Shown: in pieces, positions 35,064-42,837 of the stretch
Numbering within the stretch: the first letter of the stretch is position 1
Layout of the letters: the number at the start of each line of letters is the position of its first letter
NCBI GenBank assembly: GCA_910584125.1
Contig: CAJTXU010000020.1
Coordinates: 1-50,015, forward strand
Origin: an uncultured Muribaculaceae bacterium
GTDB taxonomy: Bacteria; Bacteroidota; Bacteroidia; Bacteroidales; Muribaculaceae
Direction: 5' to 3'
Length of the DNA stretch: 50,015 bases
Translations under genes and position numbers: made by a program
Notes under the pieces: generated by a model
Seen by the model: only the letters and a program-made list of their open reading frames with translations
Databases searched by the model: none
What the model was told of the DNA's origin: nothing

Positions 35064-37315
35064 GACATATGCGTTCCCTGATCATGGCCGCGATTCTGGC
35101 CGTGTCGGTATGTCTGGGCCTGAAAGCCCAGATATACAACAACTTTATGGAGGCCGGCAAGACGGCTTATCTTGAGAACAACTATCCGCTCGCGTCGTAC
35201 TTCTATGAGGAGGCGCTGCGGCATATACCTGCCGACTCGCTTATCGAGATATATCTCAGCGACGCCAGACTGCGCGATGCCAACTTCTACTCGGGAAAAT
35301 ATGACGACGCGCTGAGATATGGCAAGCGCGTCATAGACGATCTCGGGCGGCTCGAACTCACGGGCACCTACCGGAGTCTCGAGGACTCGCTGATGGTGGC
35401 CAACATCTGCGCCGAGCGGGGCGACTCGCTGAAGGCGGTGCGCTATGCTGACGAGGTGTTCGGCAAAGCCCTGCACAGTGACCTTTCGTGGCAGGAGAAG
35501 ATGCAGCTCTCGAAAGTCGGCGGCATAATCATGAGCCATTTGGGCAACTGGCCGATGGCCGAATCGATGTATGTCCTCGCGCGGGATATTGCCAAGCAGT
35601 ACGCGCCGGGCTGGGAGACCATCAACGCTATCAACCTTCACGGCAACTCGCTGTATCATATTGGCAAATATGAGGAGGCCCTGAAGGCGTACGAGGAACA
35701 GACCGAGGAGGCCCGCGAGGCCTTTGGCATTGATTCGCGCGAATATCACTGGGCGCGCTACTGCGTCGCCAATATGCTGGCCTTCATGGACCGTATCGAC
35801 GATGGGGCCGCGGTCTACCGGGAGGTGATCGCCTGGTACCGCGACCGGATGCTCAACCAGCTGCGCACCGCGCCCTCGACCGAGCGCGCCCGTTATCTCG
35901 GCAACATGATCGAGCTGCTCGAGAACGCCATCCCGTTCGGGGTCAAGGCGAAATACAACCGCGATGAATTTACCGCGCTCGCATATGAATGTCTGCTGCT
36001 CACGAAGGGTCTGCTTCTCGCCACCGAGAAATCGACCGAGACGAAAATACGCGCGAAGGGCACCGACGCCGAGCGCGCCGACATCGACGCCCTGTATGAG
36101 CTGAAATCGAGACTCGCCGACCTGCTCGCCGATCCGTCCACCGACCCTAAGGATGTGCTCAACACCTATGCCCGCGTCAAGACCCTCGACGTCAACCTCG
36201 CGAACGCCGCCGCGCGTTATGGCGACAACACGGAGTTCGCCGCCGTCGGCTACGAAGAGGTCCGCAACAGTCTGAAGGATGGTGAGGTGCTGCTCGATTT
36301 CGCCGACTTCAAGCCGAAGAGCAAGCCCCGGCAATACGTCTGCTACGAGATACGCCGCGACTCGAAATATCCCGAAGTGCATTTCGTCTGCGACGGCGCG
36401 AGACTCGACTCGCTGTTGGCTCTGGAACGGGGCAGGTGGGGCAATCTCTACACCGGAGAGGCGGGCGTGGATATGGCGTCGATTGTCGGCGAACCGCTGA
36501 GCCGTATCATAAAGGATGCCGAGACGGTCTATTACGTGCCCTCGGGCGTGTTCCACAAGCTCGCCTTGGAGGCCATCCCTCTCGGAGAGCGTCGGTTGGG
36601 CGACATGCACGCCTTCCGGCGCCTGTCGTCGGCCAGGGAACTCGCTGCCGCCGATGCCGCCGACGGTTTCGACTCGGCGTGCATCTACGGAGGCCTGACG
36701 TATGGCGCCGACATAAAACCGCTTGTGCGCTCGGCGCAGGAGGTGGAGGACATCTCCGCGACGTTGGGCGGCGTGGTCGACACGCGAGTCCGCATGGCCG
36801 ACAAGGGAACGAAAGAATCGTTCATGCAGTTGGGCGGGGAAGCACCGGATATCGTACATCTCTCGACCCACGGTTTCCATTACACGCCAGCCGACCCGAA
36901 TCTTCCGGTCTCGCTCCAGGGGTATGACGACGCCATGGCGTTGTCGGGACTGGTGATGTCGGGCGGTTCGCTGTCGTCGCGTCGCGGACTTCTGACGGCT
37001 GCCGAAGTGGCGCGCTGCGACCTCTCGGACACCGCGATAGCGTGTCTCGCCTCGTGCGATTCGGGGCAGGGCGAGGTGACGTCCGAGGGCATCTACGGTC
37101 TGCTGCGTGCGTTCAAGAAAGCGGGTGCGCGGACGGTCGTGATGAGTCTGTGGAAAGCGAGCGACGTCGCCACCGAATGCTTCATGACCAACTTCTACGC
37201 TGACCTTGTCAACGGCAGCCGCGACCGCCACAAGGCGTTCCGATTCGCCCGCGACGAAGTTCGGCGCCAGTATCCCTCCCCCTTCTACTGGGCCGGCTTC
37301 ACGATGGTCGACTGA
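35060..37315 (+). CDS. Exported TPR-CHAT protease
   Basis: 751 aa. The signal peptide (MRSLIMAAILAVSVCLGLKA-QIY, from residue 4) predicts export. Residues ~25-380 are tetratricopeptide repeats (e.g. GKTAYLENNYPLASYFYEEA, GNSLYHIGKYEEALKAYEEQ). Residues ~440-751 are a CHAT caspase-like domain with His604 in VHLSTHGFHY and Cys666 in CLASCDSGQG, then GIYGLLRAFKKAGARTVVMS and the YPSPFYWAGFTMVD ending. Both catalytic residues are present. It overlaps the candidate anti-sigma gene by 4 nt and closes the operon. CHAT proteases act on specific protein partners; the coupled TM protein is an obvious candidate substrate (inference). Confidence 0.92.
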   Translation: MRHMRSLIMAAILAVSVCLGLKAQIYNNFMEAGKTAYLENNYPLASYFYEEALRHIPADSLIEIYLSDARLRDANFYSGKYDDALRYGKRVIDDLGRLELTGTYRSLEDSLMVANICAERGDSLKAVRYADEVFGKALHSDLSWQEKMQLSKVGGIIMSHLGNWPMAESMYVLARDIAKQYAPGWETINAINLHGNSLYHIGKYEEALKAYEEQTEEAREAFGIDSREYHWARYCVANMLAFMDRIDDGAAVYREVIAWYRDRMLNQLRTAPSTERARYLGNMIELLENAIPFGVKAKYNRDEFTALAYECLLLTKGLLLATEKSTETKIRAKGTDAERADIDALYELKSRLADLLADPSTDPKDVLNTYARVKTLDVNLANAAARYGDNTEFAAVGYEEVRNSLKDGEVLLDFADFKPKSKPRQYVCYEIRRDSKYPEVHFVCDGARLDSLLALERGRWGNLYTGEAGVDMASIVGEPLSRIIKDAETVYYVPSGVFHKLALEAIPLGERRLGDMHAFRRLSSARELAAADAADGFDSACIYGGLTYGADIKPLVRSAQEVEDISATLGGVVDTRVRMADKGTKESFMQLGGEAPDIVHLSTHGFHYTPADPNLPVSLQGYDDAMALSGLVMSGGSLSSRRGLLTAAEVARCDLSDTAIACLASCDSGQGEVTSEGIYGLLRAFKKAGARTVVMSLWKASDVATECFMTNFYADLVNGSRDRHKAFRFARDEVRRQYPSPFYWAGFTMVD

Positions 37316-37475
37316 CGTAAGTAATAAGTAGTAAGTAATAAGTAGTAAGTAATAAGTAATAAGTAATAAGTAATACGGGTCAGCAGGTTGCCTTACGGCG
37401 GCACGGCGAGTGTCCCCGGCATGGGGGCGTACTTCCCCGGACGCCCAACGATCTTAGCGCGAGCGGCAGGTGATC
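37316..37475 (+). repeat. Dispersed intergenic composite repeat, copy 2
   Basis: It starts immediately after the CHAT gene stop with a clean (GTAAGTAATAA)n microsatellite (to ~37375). The core GGCATGGGGGCG-TACTTCCCCGGACGCC (37418-37445) and a tail GCGCGAGCGGCAGGTGATCA (37456-37475) follow. Same order as copy 1 at 3098-3241, again just behind a stop codon. Confidence 0.72.
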
Positions 37476-37497
37476 AATATAAAAAATTTCAATAGAT

Positions 37498-38511
37498 ATG
37501 TTGACAGTAAATGATATAAGGGATAAGAGGTGCACGAGGGAGGACTTCGTGTTCTTCTGGAGGCACACAGGTTCGGCCGAGGCCTGCCTGAGCCAGTGGT
37601 ACCCCAGCCCGTTTGTGGTGGGGGAGGTGTGTTACAATTGCGCCGAGCAGTATATGATGGCGGAGAAGGCCCGCATCTTCGGCGACGTGAAAACGCTCGA
37701 ACAAATCATGGCCTCTTACAACCCCGGGGATATGAAGCAATTCGGTCGGAGGGTGAGGAATTTCAACTCATATGTCTGGGACGCCAACCGCTCGGATGTA
37801 GTGATGACGGCCAGTCTCGCCAAGTTCTCGCAGAATCCTAAACTTAAGGAGTTCCTGCTCTCCACGGGCGACAAAATTCTTGTCGAGGCGTCGCCTTACG
37901 ACCGGATCTGGGGCATCGGACTCGCGGCCGATGACGCCGATGCCACGGTGCCCGCCCGCTGGTGCGGCGACAACAGGCTCGGGTTCATACTCATGGCGGT
38001 GCGCGATATGTTGCGTGGCGAGGAGACGCCCGGGAGCGAAGGCTCGATCGGCCAGGCGTTGAGTATGTGGTCGTTTGGAGCTGGCAACTCGGCCAGACGC
38101 TTCAACATGGAGGACCCCATGCCCGAGAAGCGCAAGCGGGCCACCGCCGACTCGTGGACTACGCTGCCGCTCGAGCAGTTCGTGACCGTGCCGCAGGATT
38201 TCTATCTGACCGGGCGGCAGATGGAGGTGGTGCGCATGGGGCACATCCCTGATGCGATGGAAGACCACTGGTTCATGTATTGCGACGACAGCACGATTCG
38301 TTACTATCGCAGCTGGACCGGCATCTGTTTCGCCGTGGCGAGTTATGAGAAAAGCGGCGACGGATACCGCATCACCGAACTGCGCATCAACAACGATCCG
38401 CTGCAACATGAGCTGAATGATGTGGATGCCGCCGTCGCGCTCTTCTACGCGCTGCTGGTCAGCGAATACGGCGGCTATTCCGCCCCCTACTGGAAAGCCG
38501 CCTTCGCGTGA
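37498..38511 (+). CDS. NADAR domain protein (YbiA-like) with C-terminal RSWTG domain
   Basis: 337 aa. Residues ~14-165 are a NADAR domain: FFWRHTGSAEACLSQWYPSPF, CAEQYMMAEKARIFGD, LKEFLLSTGDKILVEASPYD-RIWGIGL, ARWCGDNRLGFILMAVRDML. Family members hydrolyse N-glycosidic bonds of ribosylated or ADP-ribosylated substrates, and some remove ADP-ribose from guanine in nucleic acid. Residues ~190-337 form a second, uncharacterised domain with DHWFMYCDDSTIRYYRSWTG and an LRINNDP...LFYALLVSEYG ending. Cytoplasmic. The NADAR active-site Glu/Trp region looks intact. Isolated unit after repeat copy 2. Confidence 0.9.
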   Translation: MLTVNDIRDKRCTREDFVFFWRHTGSAEACLSQWYPSPFVVGEVCYNCAEQYMMAEKARIFGDVKTLEQIMASYNPGDMKQFGRRVRNFNSYVWDANRSDVVMTASLAKFSQNPKLKEFLLSTGDKILVEASPYDRIWGIGLAADDADATVPARWCGDNRLGFILMAVRDMLRGEETPGSEGSIGQALSMWSFGAGNSARRFNMEDPMPEKRKRATADSWTTLPLEQFVTVPQDFYLTGRQMEVVRMGHIPDAMEDHWFMYCDDSTIRYYRSWTGICFAVASYEKSGDGYRITELRINNDPLQHELNDVDAAVALFYALLVSEYGGYSAPYWKAAFA

Positions 38512-38530
38512 TAGAACAGTTGCGCGCCAA

Positions 38531-38843
38531 CTACATGATGGTCAGAGACACACGTCTTCCAAGTCCTTCGAAGATGCGGAAGAGTGTGTTGAGCTGGACA
38601 TCGGCTTTGCCGTTTTCCAGACGTGATATATATGTTTTTTTTCGTGCCGATGCGTTCTGCGAGCTGTTCCTGAGTCAATCCGGCTCTGAGGCGTTCTTCC
38701 TTGAGAGTCTATGCCAGACAGAACGCCGCCGCATAGGCATCAAAACGATCCCGCTCCGGAGTCCCGGGTCTGCCGTATTCCGCATCAAGAAGTTCGTCGA
38801 ATGTACTTGCATTCATGATAGCTTCCTTTTTCGCCTTATCCAT
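38531..38843 (-). pseudogene. XRE-family (HigA-like) antitoxin pseudogene
   Basis: The minus strand from ATG 38843 reads MDKAKKEAIMNASTFDELLD and AEYGRPGTPERDRFDAYAAA-FCLA, then TAG where a Glu codon is expected, then TLKEERLRAGLTQEQLAERI-GTKK. One extra A in an A8 run next shifts the frame; skipping it restores TYISRLENGKADVQLNTLFR-IFEGLGRRVSLTIM and a stop at 38531. The HTH (LTQEQLAERIG...ISRLENGK) is classical XRE/Cro-like. So the gene is dead by a nonsense codon plus a +1 frameshift. The expected upstream toxin is absent; only a short tail-like IRLFLIETIL reading remains (38844-38890). A TTAACTTTGC -7 box lies at ~38910 on the minus strand. Confidence 0.85.
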
Positions 38844-38978
38844 TTTCTTTTTCGTTAAAGTATTGTTTCAATGAGGAATAGCCTTATGGTTTGATTCCCG
38901 ACAGCTGCAAAGTTAACTAAAAAGTTTACTCTGGCAAAGTTTTTTAGTTGATTTTTTAAGGAAGAATGGGGCGGTGCT

Positions 38979-39216
38979 GAAGTGATTGCAACATGTCCGG
39001 CAGGACATCTTGTGTGTAGCCGTGGGTGATTGATATGTGTCGGCGACGACACCTTGTTGCAATTTTGAATGTTGAATGTTGAATGTTGAATTTGGAATTT
39101 CTGTACGATTGAAATGCAACAAGGTGCCTTTCAGACACTTCTGTCCTGCTTGCCTTCCGGGGGTATGTACTCCGGCTACACACAAGATGCCTTCCAGGCA
39201 TGGAATAATCACTCGG
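38979..39216. mobile_element. MITE-like nested inverted repeat
   Basis: Outer arms: 39006-39022 (CATCTTGTGTGTAGCCG) and 39173-39189 (CGGCTACACACAAGATG) are a perfect 17-bp inverted repeat, with diverged homology running outward to ~38979 and ~39216. Inner arms: 39050-39061 (CACCTTGTTGCA) and 39115-39126 are a perfect 12-bp inverted repeat. Between the inner arms is a (TTGAATG)n tandem run (39064-39095). No transposase is encoded. The layout fits a small non-autonomous element or dispersed palindrome; no target duplication was identified. Confidence 0.55.
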
Positions 39217-39270
39217 CTGTCAACAAATGCTCGGCTGTCAATAATCACTCGGCTGTGAACAATATAATGT
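39207..39270 (+). repeat. Three tandem ~19-bp repeats around CTCGGCTGT
   Basis: CTCGGCTGTCAACAAATG, CTCGGCTGTCAATAATCA and CTCGGCTGTGAACAATATA follow one another. They overlap the right outer arm of the inverted repeat. Possibly replication slippage. Confidence 0.6.
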
Positions 39271-39440
39271 GCGTGTCGCATATTGTTATGAGACATCCCC
39301 GTCAGGAGTATCCATTATGCGCAGAACGGTGTCTCTGCCCCGTATTTTACTTATTACTTATTGTTGATAGATTGTCTGTGTTGCGTCACTCAATATCGTA
39401 AAGCGGAAACACGTTATTTCTAAAACATTGAACTGTGAAG
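39271..39440. other. Leader region of the ADP-ribosylglycohydrolase gene
   Basis: Together with 38844-39206 this makes ~600 bp without a functional gene. A short TTACTTATTACTTATTG stretch (39346-39362) is the reverse complement of the GTAAGTAATAA microsatellite of the composite repeat, with weak GC-rich similarity left of it, so a decayed fourth copy is possible. No clear promoter box was found before 39441. Confidence 0.4.
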
Positions 39441-40517
39441 ATGACCAAGGAAAAATTTCAGAACAAATGCCGTGGCTCGCTCTTTGGCGGAGCCGTCGGC
39501 GACGCTCTCGGATATCCGGTGGAGTTCGTGGGCTCCTTCAGGAATATCCAGGCCAAGTATGGAGCAGACGGAATAACTGAGTATGACGAATGTTTCGCGC
39601 GGCTTGAAGACCCTCAGTCGCGGCATAAGGCTTTGTTTTCCGACGACACTCAGATGTCGCTCTATACGGCCGAAGGACTGCTTGAGGCCGAAAGAAGCGA
39701 TCGCCCGGCGTTGCCGATGATCTGCAACGCCTATCTTGCATGGTTCGGAGGCCAGACCGGCAGGAAGACCAAGATCGCATACGACTCCGAATTGGCCAAG
39801 ATCGACGAACTAAATCAGCAGCGCGCCCCCGGCAACACCTGTCTCTCGGCGTTGCTGGCCATCTACAGAGGGAAAGAACCGAAAAATTCGAGCAAGGGAT
39901 GCGGCGGCGTGATGCGGGTGGCCCCTGTCGGCATATATGGCGCGTCCCACGGCTGGCCGCTTGAAGAGACGGCCCGCATGGCGGGAGACGCGGCTGAGCT
40001 GACACACCTTCATCCGTTGAGCACTTACCCTTCGGCGGCGTTGGCCGTGATGGTGCAGCTGTGCGCGTCTGCTGACGAAACTGTCGATGCGGAGGCTTTC
40101 AAAGACATAGTCGATAAATCGCTGAAAGTGGTGAGCGGAGTTTACGGTAATGACGCGCCGGCGATGGAGGATTTCCTGAGGATTATCCGGGAAGCGGTCG
40201 GTCTTGAAGGCGACGGGCGCGCAGACTGGGAGATCATAGAGAACGATCTCGGCGGCGGCTGGGTGGCCGAGGAGACCCTGGCCATAGCGATATTCTCGGT
40301 GCTAAGGCATATGGATGATTTCAGCGCCTGCATGGTCAGCGCGGTCAATCATGGGGGCGACAGCGACTCGACCGGGGCGGTGGCCGGCAACATCATCGGC
40401 GCCATAACCGGATACGAGGCCATCCCCGCGAAGTTCAAGGAAGGTCTCCAGCTTCACGACCTGCTACTCTCCACGGCCGACGCCCTCAGACCTGAGACCA
40501 ATTCCGTTTGCCGATGA
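39441..40517 (+). CDS. ADP-ribosylglycohydrolase family protein
   Basis: 358 aa from ATG 39441 (a GTG at 39435 is alternative). Diagnostic motifs: RGSLFGGAVGDALGYPVEF (N-terminal GxxxGDALG), LFSDDTQMSLYTAEGLL (first metal-ligand SDDT), SKGCGGVMRVAPVGIY, LTHLHPLSTYPSAALA, and VNHGGDSDSTGAVAGNIIGA (second metal-binding DSDSTG). All residues of the binuclear Mg2+ ARH/DraG site are present, so it should remove ADP-ribose from proteins or related adducts. The stop overlaps an ATGA at 40514, suggesting coupling to the WG-repeat membrane protein. Confidence 0.93.
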   Translation: MTKEKFQNKCRGSLFGGAVGDALGYPVEFVGSFRNIQAKYGADGITEYDECFARLEDPQSRHKALFSDDTQMSLYTAEGLLEAERSDRPALPMICNAYLAWFGGQTGRKTKIAYDSELAKIDELNQQRAPGNTCLSALLAIYRGKEPKNSSKGCGGVMRVAPVGIYGASHGWPLEETARMAGDAAELTHLHPLSTYPSAALAVMVQLCASADETVDAEAFKDIVDKSLKVVSGVYGNDAPAMEDFLRIIREAVGLEGDGRADWEIIENDLGGGWVAEETLAIAIFSVLRHMDDFSACMVSAVNHGGDSDSTGAVAGNIIGAITGYEAIPAKFKEGLQLHDLLLSTADALRPETNSVCR

Positions 40518-40567
40518 TAGATTCGGACGGGGCTGAGGTTCTGTATAGGAAAAAACTTCCGGCAGTC

Positions 40568-41674
40568 ATGAAAAAGAAAATTTCTTTCCGTATGTGGCTG
40601 TATGTCTTCTTCGGAGGCATACGCCAGATTTTCGTCAACATCTTCTCGCGCAGGAACAAGACAGCTTTCTGGCGCGTGACCTGGGCGATCATCACGCTGT
40701 GTGCCGTAGTGTTTACCGGTTTGCTGACAGTCGCTTTCATCGAAAGCCGCTCCAGTCGCGGACCCGCCAGCCCTGTTTATGAATCCGAGCTTAGCGCCGA
40801 CCTCAAGTTCCATAACTTGGGGCGTAACAAGGGCCAGTCCTTTATCACTGATTCGCGCACCGGCGAGAAACTGATGGAAGGCATCGACTGGATCGCCGTT
40901 CCCATGGACGGTGACAGCCTCATCGTCGTCGCCAAAGGAGGCAAGCGCGGGTTCGTGAACCGTTTCACGGGCCGGACTGCCATACCCTTCGACTATGACG
41001 CCGCCTGGACGTTTACCGACGGCGTGGCCGGGGTCTGCCGGGGTGACTCGGTATGGTTCATCGACCATGCGGGCCGTCCGATCAACAACCGTAAATTCGC
41101 TCGTAAGCACGGTTACGGCAGCTATGTCTATCACGGCGGTTATGCGGCCATCCCGGTGGGGGAGAAGTTCGGTCTCATCGACAGGAGAGGCGACTGGGCC
41201 GTGGCTCCTGAACACGATGACATCAATATCGGACCGAAGGATATGTGGTATGTCATGGACAACGGGAAGTATGGCGTGGTCGGCGCGGACGGACGCATCG
41301 TGATCCCTGTGGAGTATGTGAACGTTTGGATCAACAACGACAACGGCATCACGGTGGCCAACGCCGACAACACGCGGAGCCGCTACGGCTACGACGGCAC
41401 GCTGATTGACAGGTTCGTCTTCGACGAGACGCATCATATGGCATACTATATCGACGAACTCGACGCCGAGGGAAACCAGAAGCAGGGCGTCGACGGGACG
41501 ATGCTGAAATATTCCGTCGGTAATTTCTACGGACTGATGACTAAAGATGGCGTGGTCGTCACGACACCGCAATATTCGAAGATTGAGGCGGTCAAGCCCG
41601 GCGTCTACCAGTGTGAGATTCCCGATACGGGCGACAGCGTCATGATCAATGCCCGTGGCGAGAAAATCAATTAG
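40568..41674 (+). CDS. WG-repeat membrane protein
   Basis: 368 aa from ATG 40568; ATG 40514, overlapping the previous stop, would add 18 residues. A basic N-terminus (MKKKISFRMWLYVFFGGIRQ) leads to a TM at ~37-58 (VTWAIITLCAVVFTGLLTVAFI). Residues ~95-365 carry WG/KWG-type beta repeats: GFVNRFTGRTAIPFDYDAAW, FGLIDRRGDWAVAPEHDDIN, YGVVGADGRIVIPVEYVNVW, YGLMTKDGVVVTTPQYSKIE. The repeats are probably periplasmic and mediate protein contacts. Likely co-transcribed with the ADP-ribosylglycohydrolase. Confidence 0.83.
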   Translation: MKKKISFRMWLYVFFGGIRQIFVNIFSRRNKTAFWRVTWAIITLCAVVFTGLLTVAFIESRSSRGPASPVYESELSADLKFHNLGRNKGQSFITDSRTGEKLMEGIDWIAVPMDGDSLIVVAKGGKRGFVNRFTGRTAIPFDYDAAWTFTDGVAGVCRGDSVWFIDHAGRPINNRKFARKHGYGSYVYHGGYAAIPVGEKFGLIDRRGDWAVAPEHDDINIGPKDMWYVMDNGKYGVVGADGRIVIPVEYVNVWINNDNGITVANADNTRSRYGYDGTLIDRFVFDETHHMAYYIDELDAEGNQKQGVDGTMLKYSVGNFYGLMTKDGVVVTTPQYSKIEAVKPGVYQCEIPDTGDSVMINARGEKIN

Positions 41675-41748
41675 ATTTGGCCATTTTGAAAAAAATCACT
41701 AATTTTGGCTTAAGGCCCAAGACCTAAGACCTCAGACTTAAAACTTTT

Positions 41749-42795
41749 ATGGCAAAGAGAATGAACAGATACGAGACGGTGCTGTCGCGGCTGCCGGCGA
41801 CTCTTGAGTGGAGTCACGGCCAGGACATCGCGGCCGTGAGCGGATATCTGTTAGAGCCGGACGGACTGCCGCGGATATTCCTCGGTTCGGGAGGTTCGTT
41901 GTCGGCCGCGCAGCTTGCGATGCAGCTTTCGGTGGAGCGCGGAGTCATGGCGGCCGCCATGACTCCCTACCAGTATATCTTCAGCGCGTGGAGCGGTTTG
42001 CCGGCACGGGTGTTCCTGCTGAGCGCAGGAGGTCGCAACGTGGACGCGTTGAACGCCTACCGGACGGCGCACGAGAATCCCGGCCAGCAGTTCGGCGTGA
42101 TGCTCATGAGCGTCGCGAGTCTGCTGGAGGAGACGATGCGCGGTGACGGCGAGGAGAATGTGTTCACATACGAGCTGCGCCGCCGTGACGGATTCCTTGC
42201 CACCAACTCGCTGCTGGCATTCTACTCTCTGTTGTTCCGGATATACCGGGGCGACAAGGTGAGAGTGGACGACTGGAGCCGGTTTGACTCGATCGGCTCG
42301 CCGCTCAAAGCCTTCATGGAGAGTACATATACGCTCGACACGGGAGAATGGAACGAGCATGACGCGGCCCTGTATGGCGCGCGGGAGACCGATCGGTTCT
42401 ATGTGCTGTATTCGCCCGACTCGATGCCGGTCGCGGTCGACATGGAATCAAGGTTTTCAGAGGGCTCGGTGGGTTGCCTGCAGATCTCCGACTACCGGAA
42501 CTTTGCGCACGGACGTTTCAACTGGTTCCATCAGCGCAAAGGGCAGACGGCGATAATCGCCATCGTCACTCCGGAGTCGGCGAGAATCGCGAACGATATT
42601 CTTGCGGTGCTGCCCGATGATATCCCGGTGATGAGACTGGAGACTGACAAGAGCGGATCGGCGGGGACGATAGACCTCCTTGTCAAAGGAATGCATCTTG
42701 CCAAACATCTTGGACATCGCTGGGGGCTCGACATCGGCGCCCCCAAGGTGGCCGATTTCGGACGGACGATCCACAGCATGGACTTCGATAAGTAA
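41749..42795 (+). CDS. SIS-domain (sugar isomerase-like) protein
   Basis: 348 aa. IFLGSGGSLSAAQLAMQLS (~45-63) is the classic SIS phosphosugar-binding loop; VFLLSAGGRNVDALNAYRTA (~87-106) provides the second Ser-rich loop, and a second half-domain (MPVAVDMESRFSEGSVGCLQ-ISDYRNFAHGRF, ~225-257) completes a GlmS-like duplicated SIS architecture. Cytoplasmic. The ligand is probably a sugar phosphate or nucleotide-sugar derivative, not identifiable here. It stands alone, 74 nt after the WG gene and before promoter site 6. Confidence 0.85.
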   Translation: MAKRMNRYETVLSRLPATLEWSHGQDIAAVSGYLLEPDGLPRIFLGSGGSLSAAQLAMQLSVERGVMAAAMTPYQYIFSAWSGLPARVFLLSAGGRNVDALNAYRTAHENPGQQFGVMLMSVASLLEETMRGDGEENVFTYELRRRDGFLATNSLLAFYSLLFRIYRGDKVRVDDWSRFDSIGSPLKAFMESTYTLDTGEWNEHDAALYGARETDRFYVLYSPDSMPVAVDMESRFSEGSVGCLQISDYRNFAHGRFNWFHQRKGQTAIIAIVTPESARIANDILAVLPDDIPVMRLETDKSGSAGTIDLLVKGMHLAKHLGHRWGLDIGAPKVADFGRTIHSMDFDK

Positions 42796-42837
42796 AATCA
42801 GGGAAATGGACTGCTGATGAAAATTTTTTATGGAAGA

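Noticed and set aside
34919..37231. 770-codon minus-strand open frame
   Set aside because: It is antisense to the TPR-CHAT gene in GC-rich DNA; His/Arg/Val-rich with no motif. The plus-strand frame has signal peptide, TPRs and catalytic dyad.
37316..37375. GTAAGTAATAA array considered as a CRISPR or iteron array
   Set aside because: Units are ~11 bp with no spacers and no Cas or replication gene; it is a microsatellite within the composite repeat.
38844..39052. Minus-strand 65-codon frame upstream of the XRE pseudogene as the missing toxin
   Set aside because: Only the last ~10 residues resemble a coding tail; the rest is derived from the inverted-repeat element and lacks any toxin fold signature.
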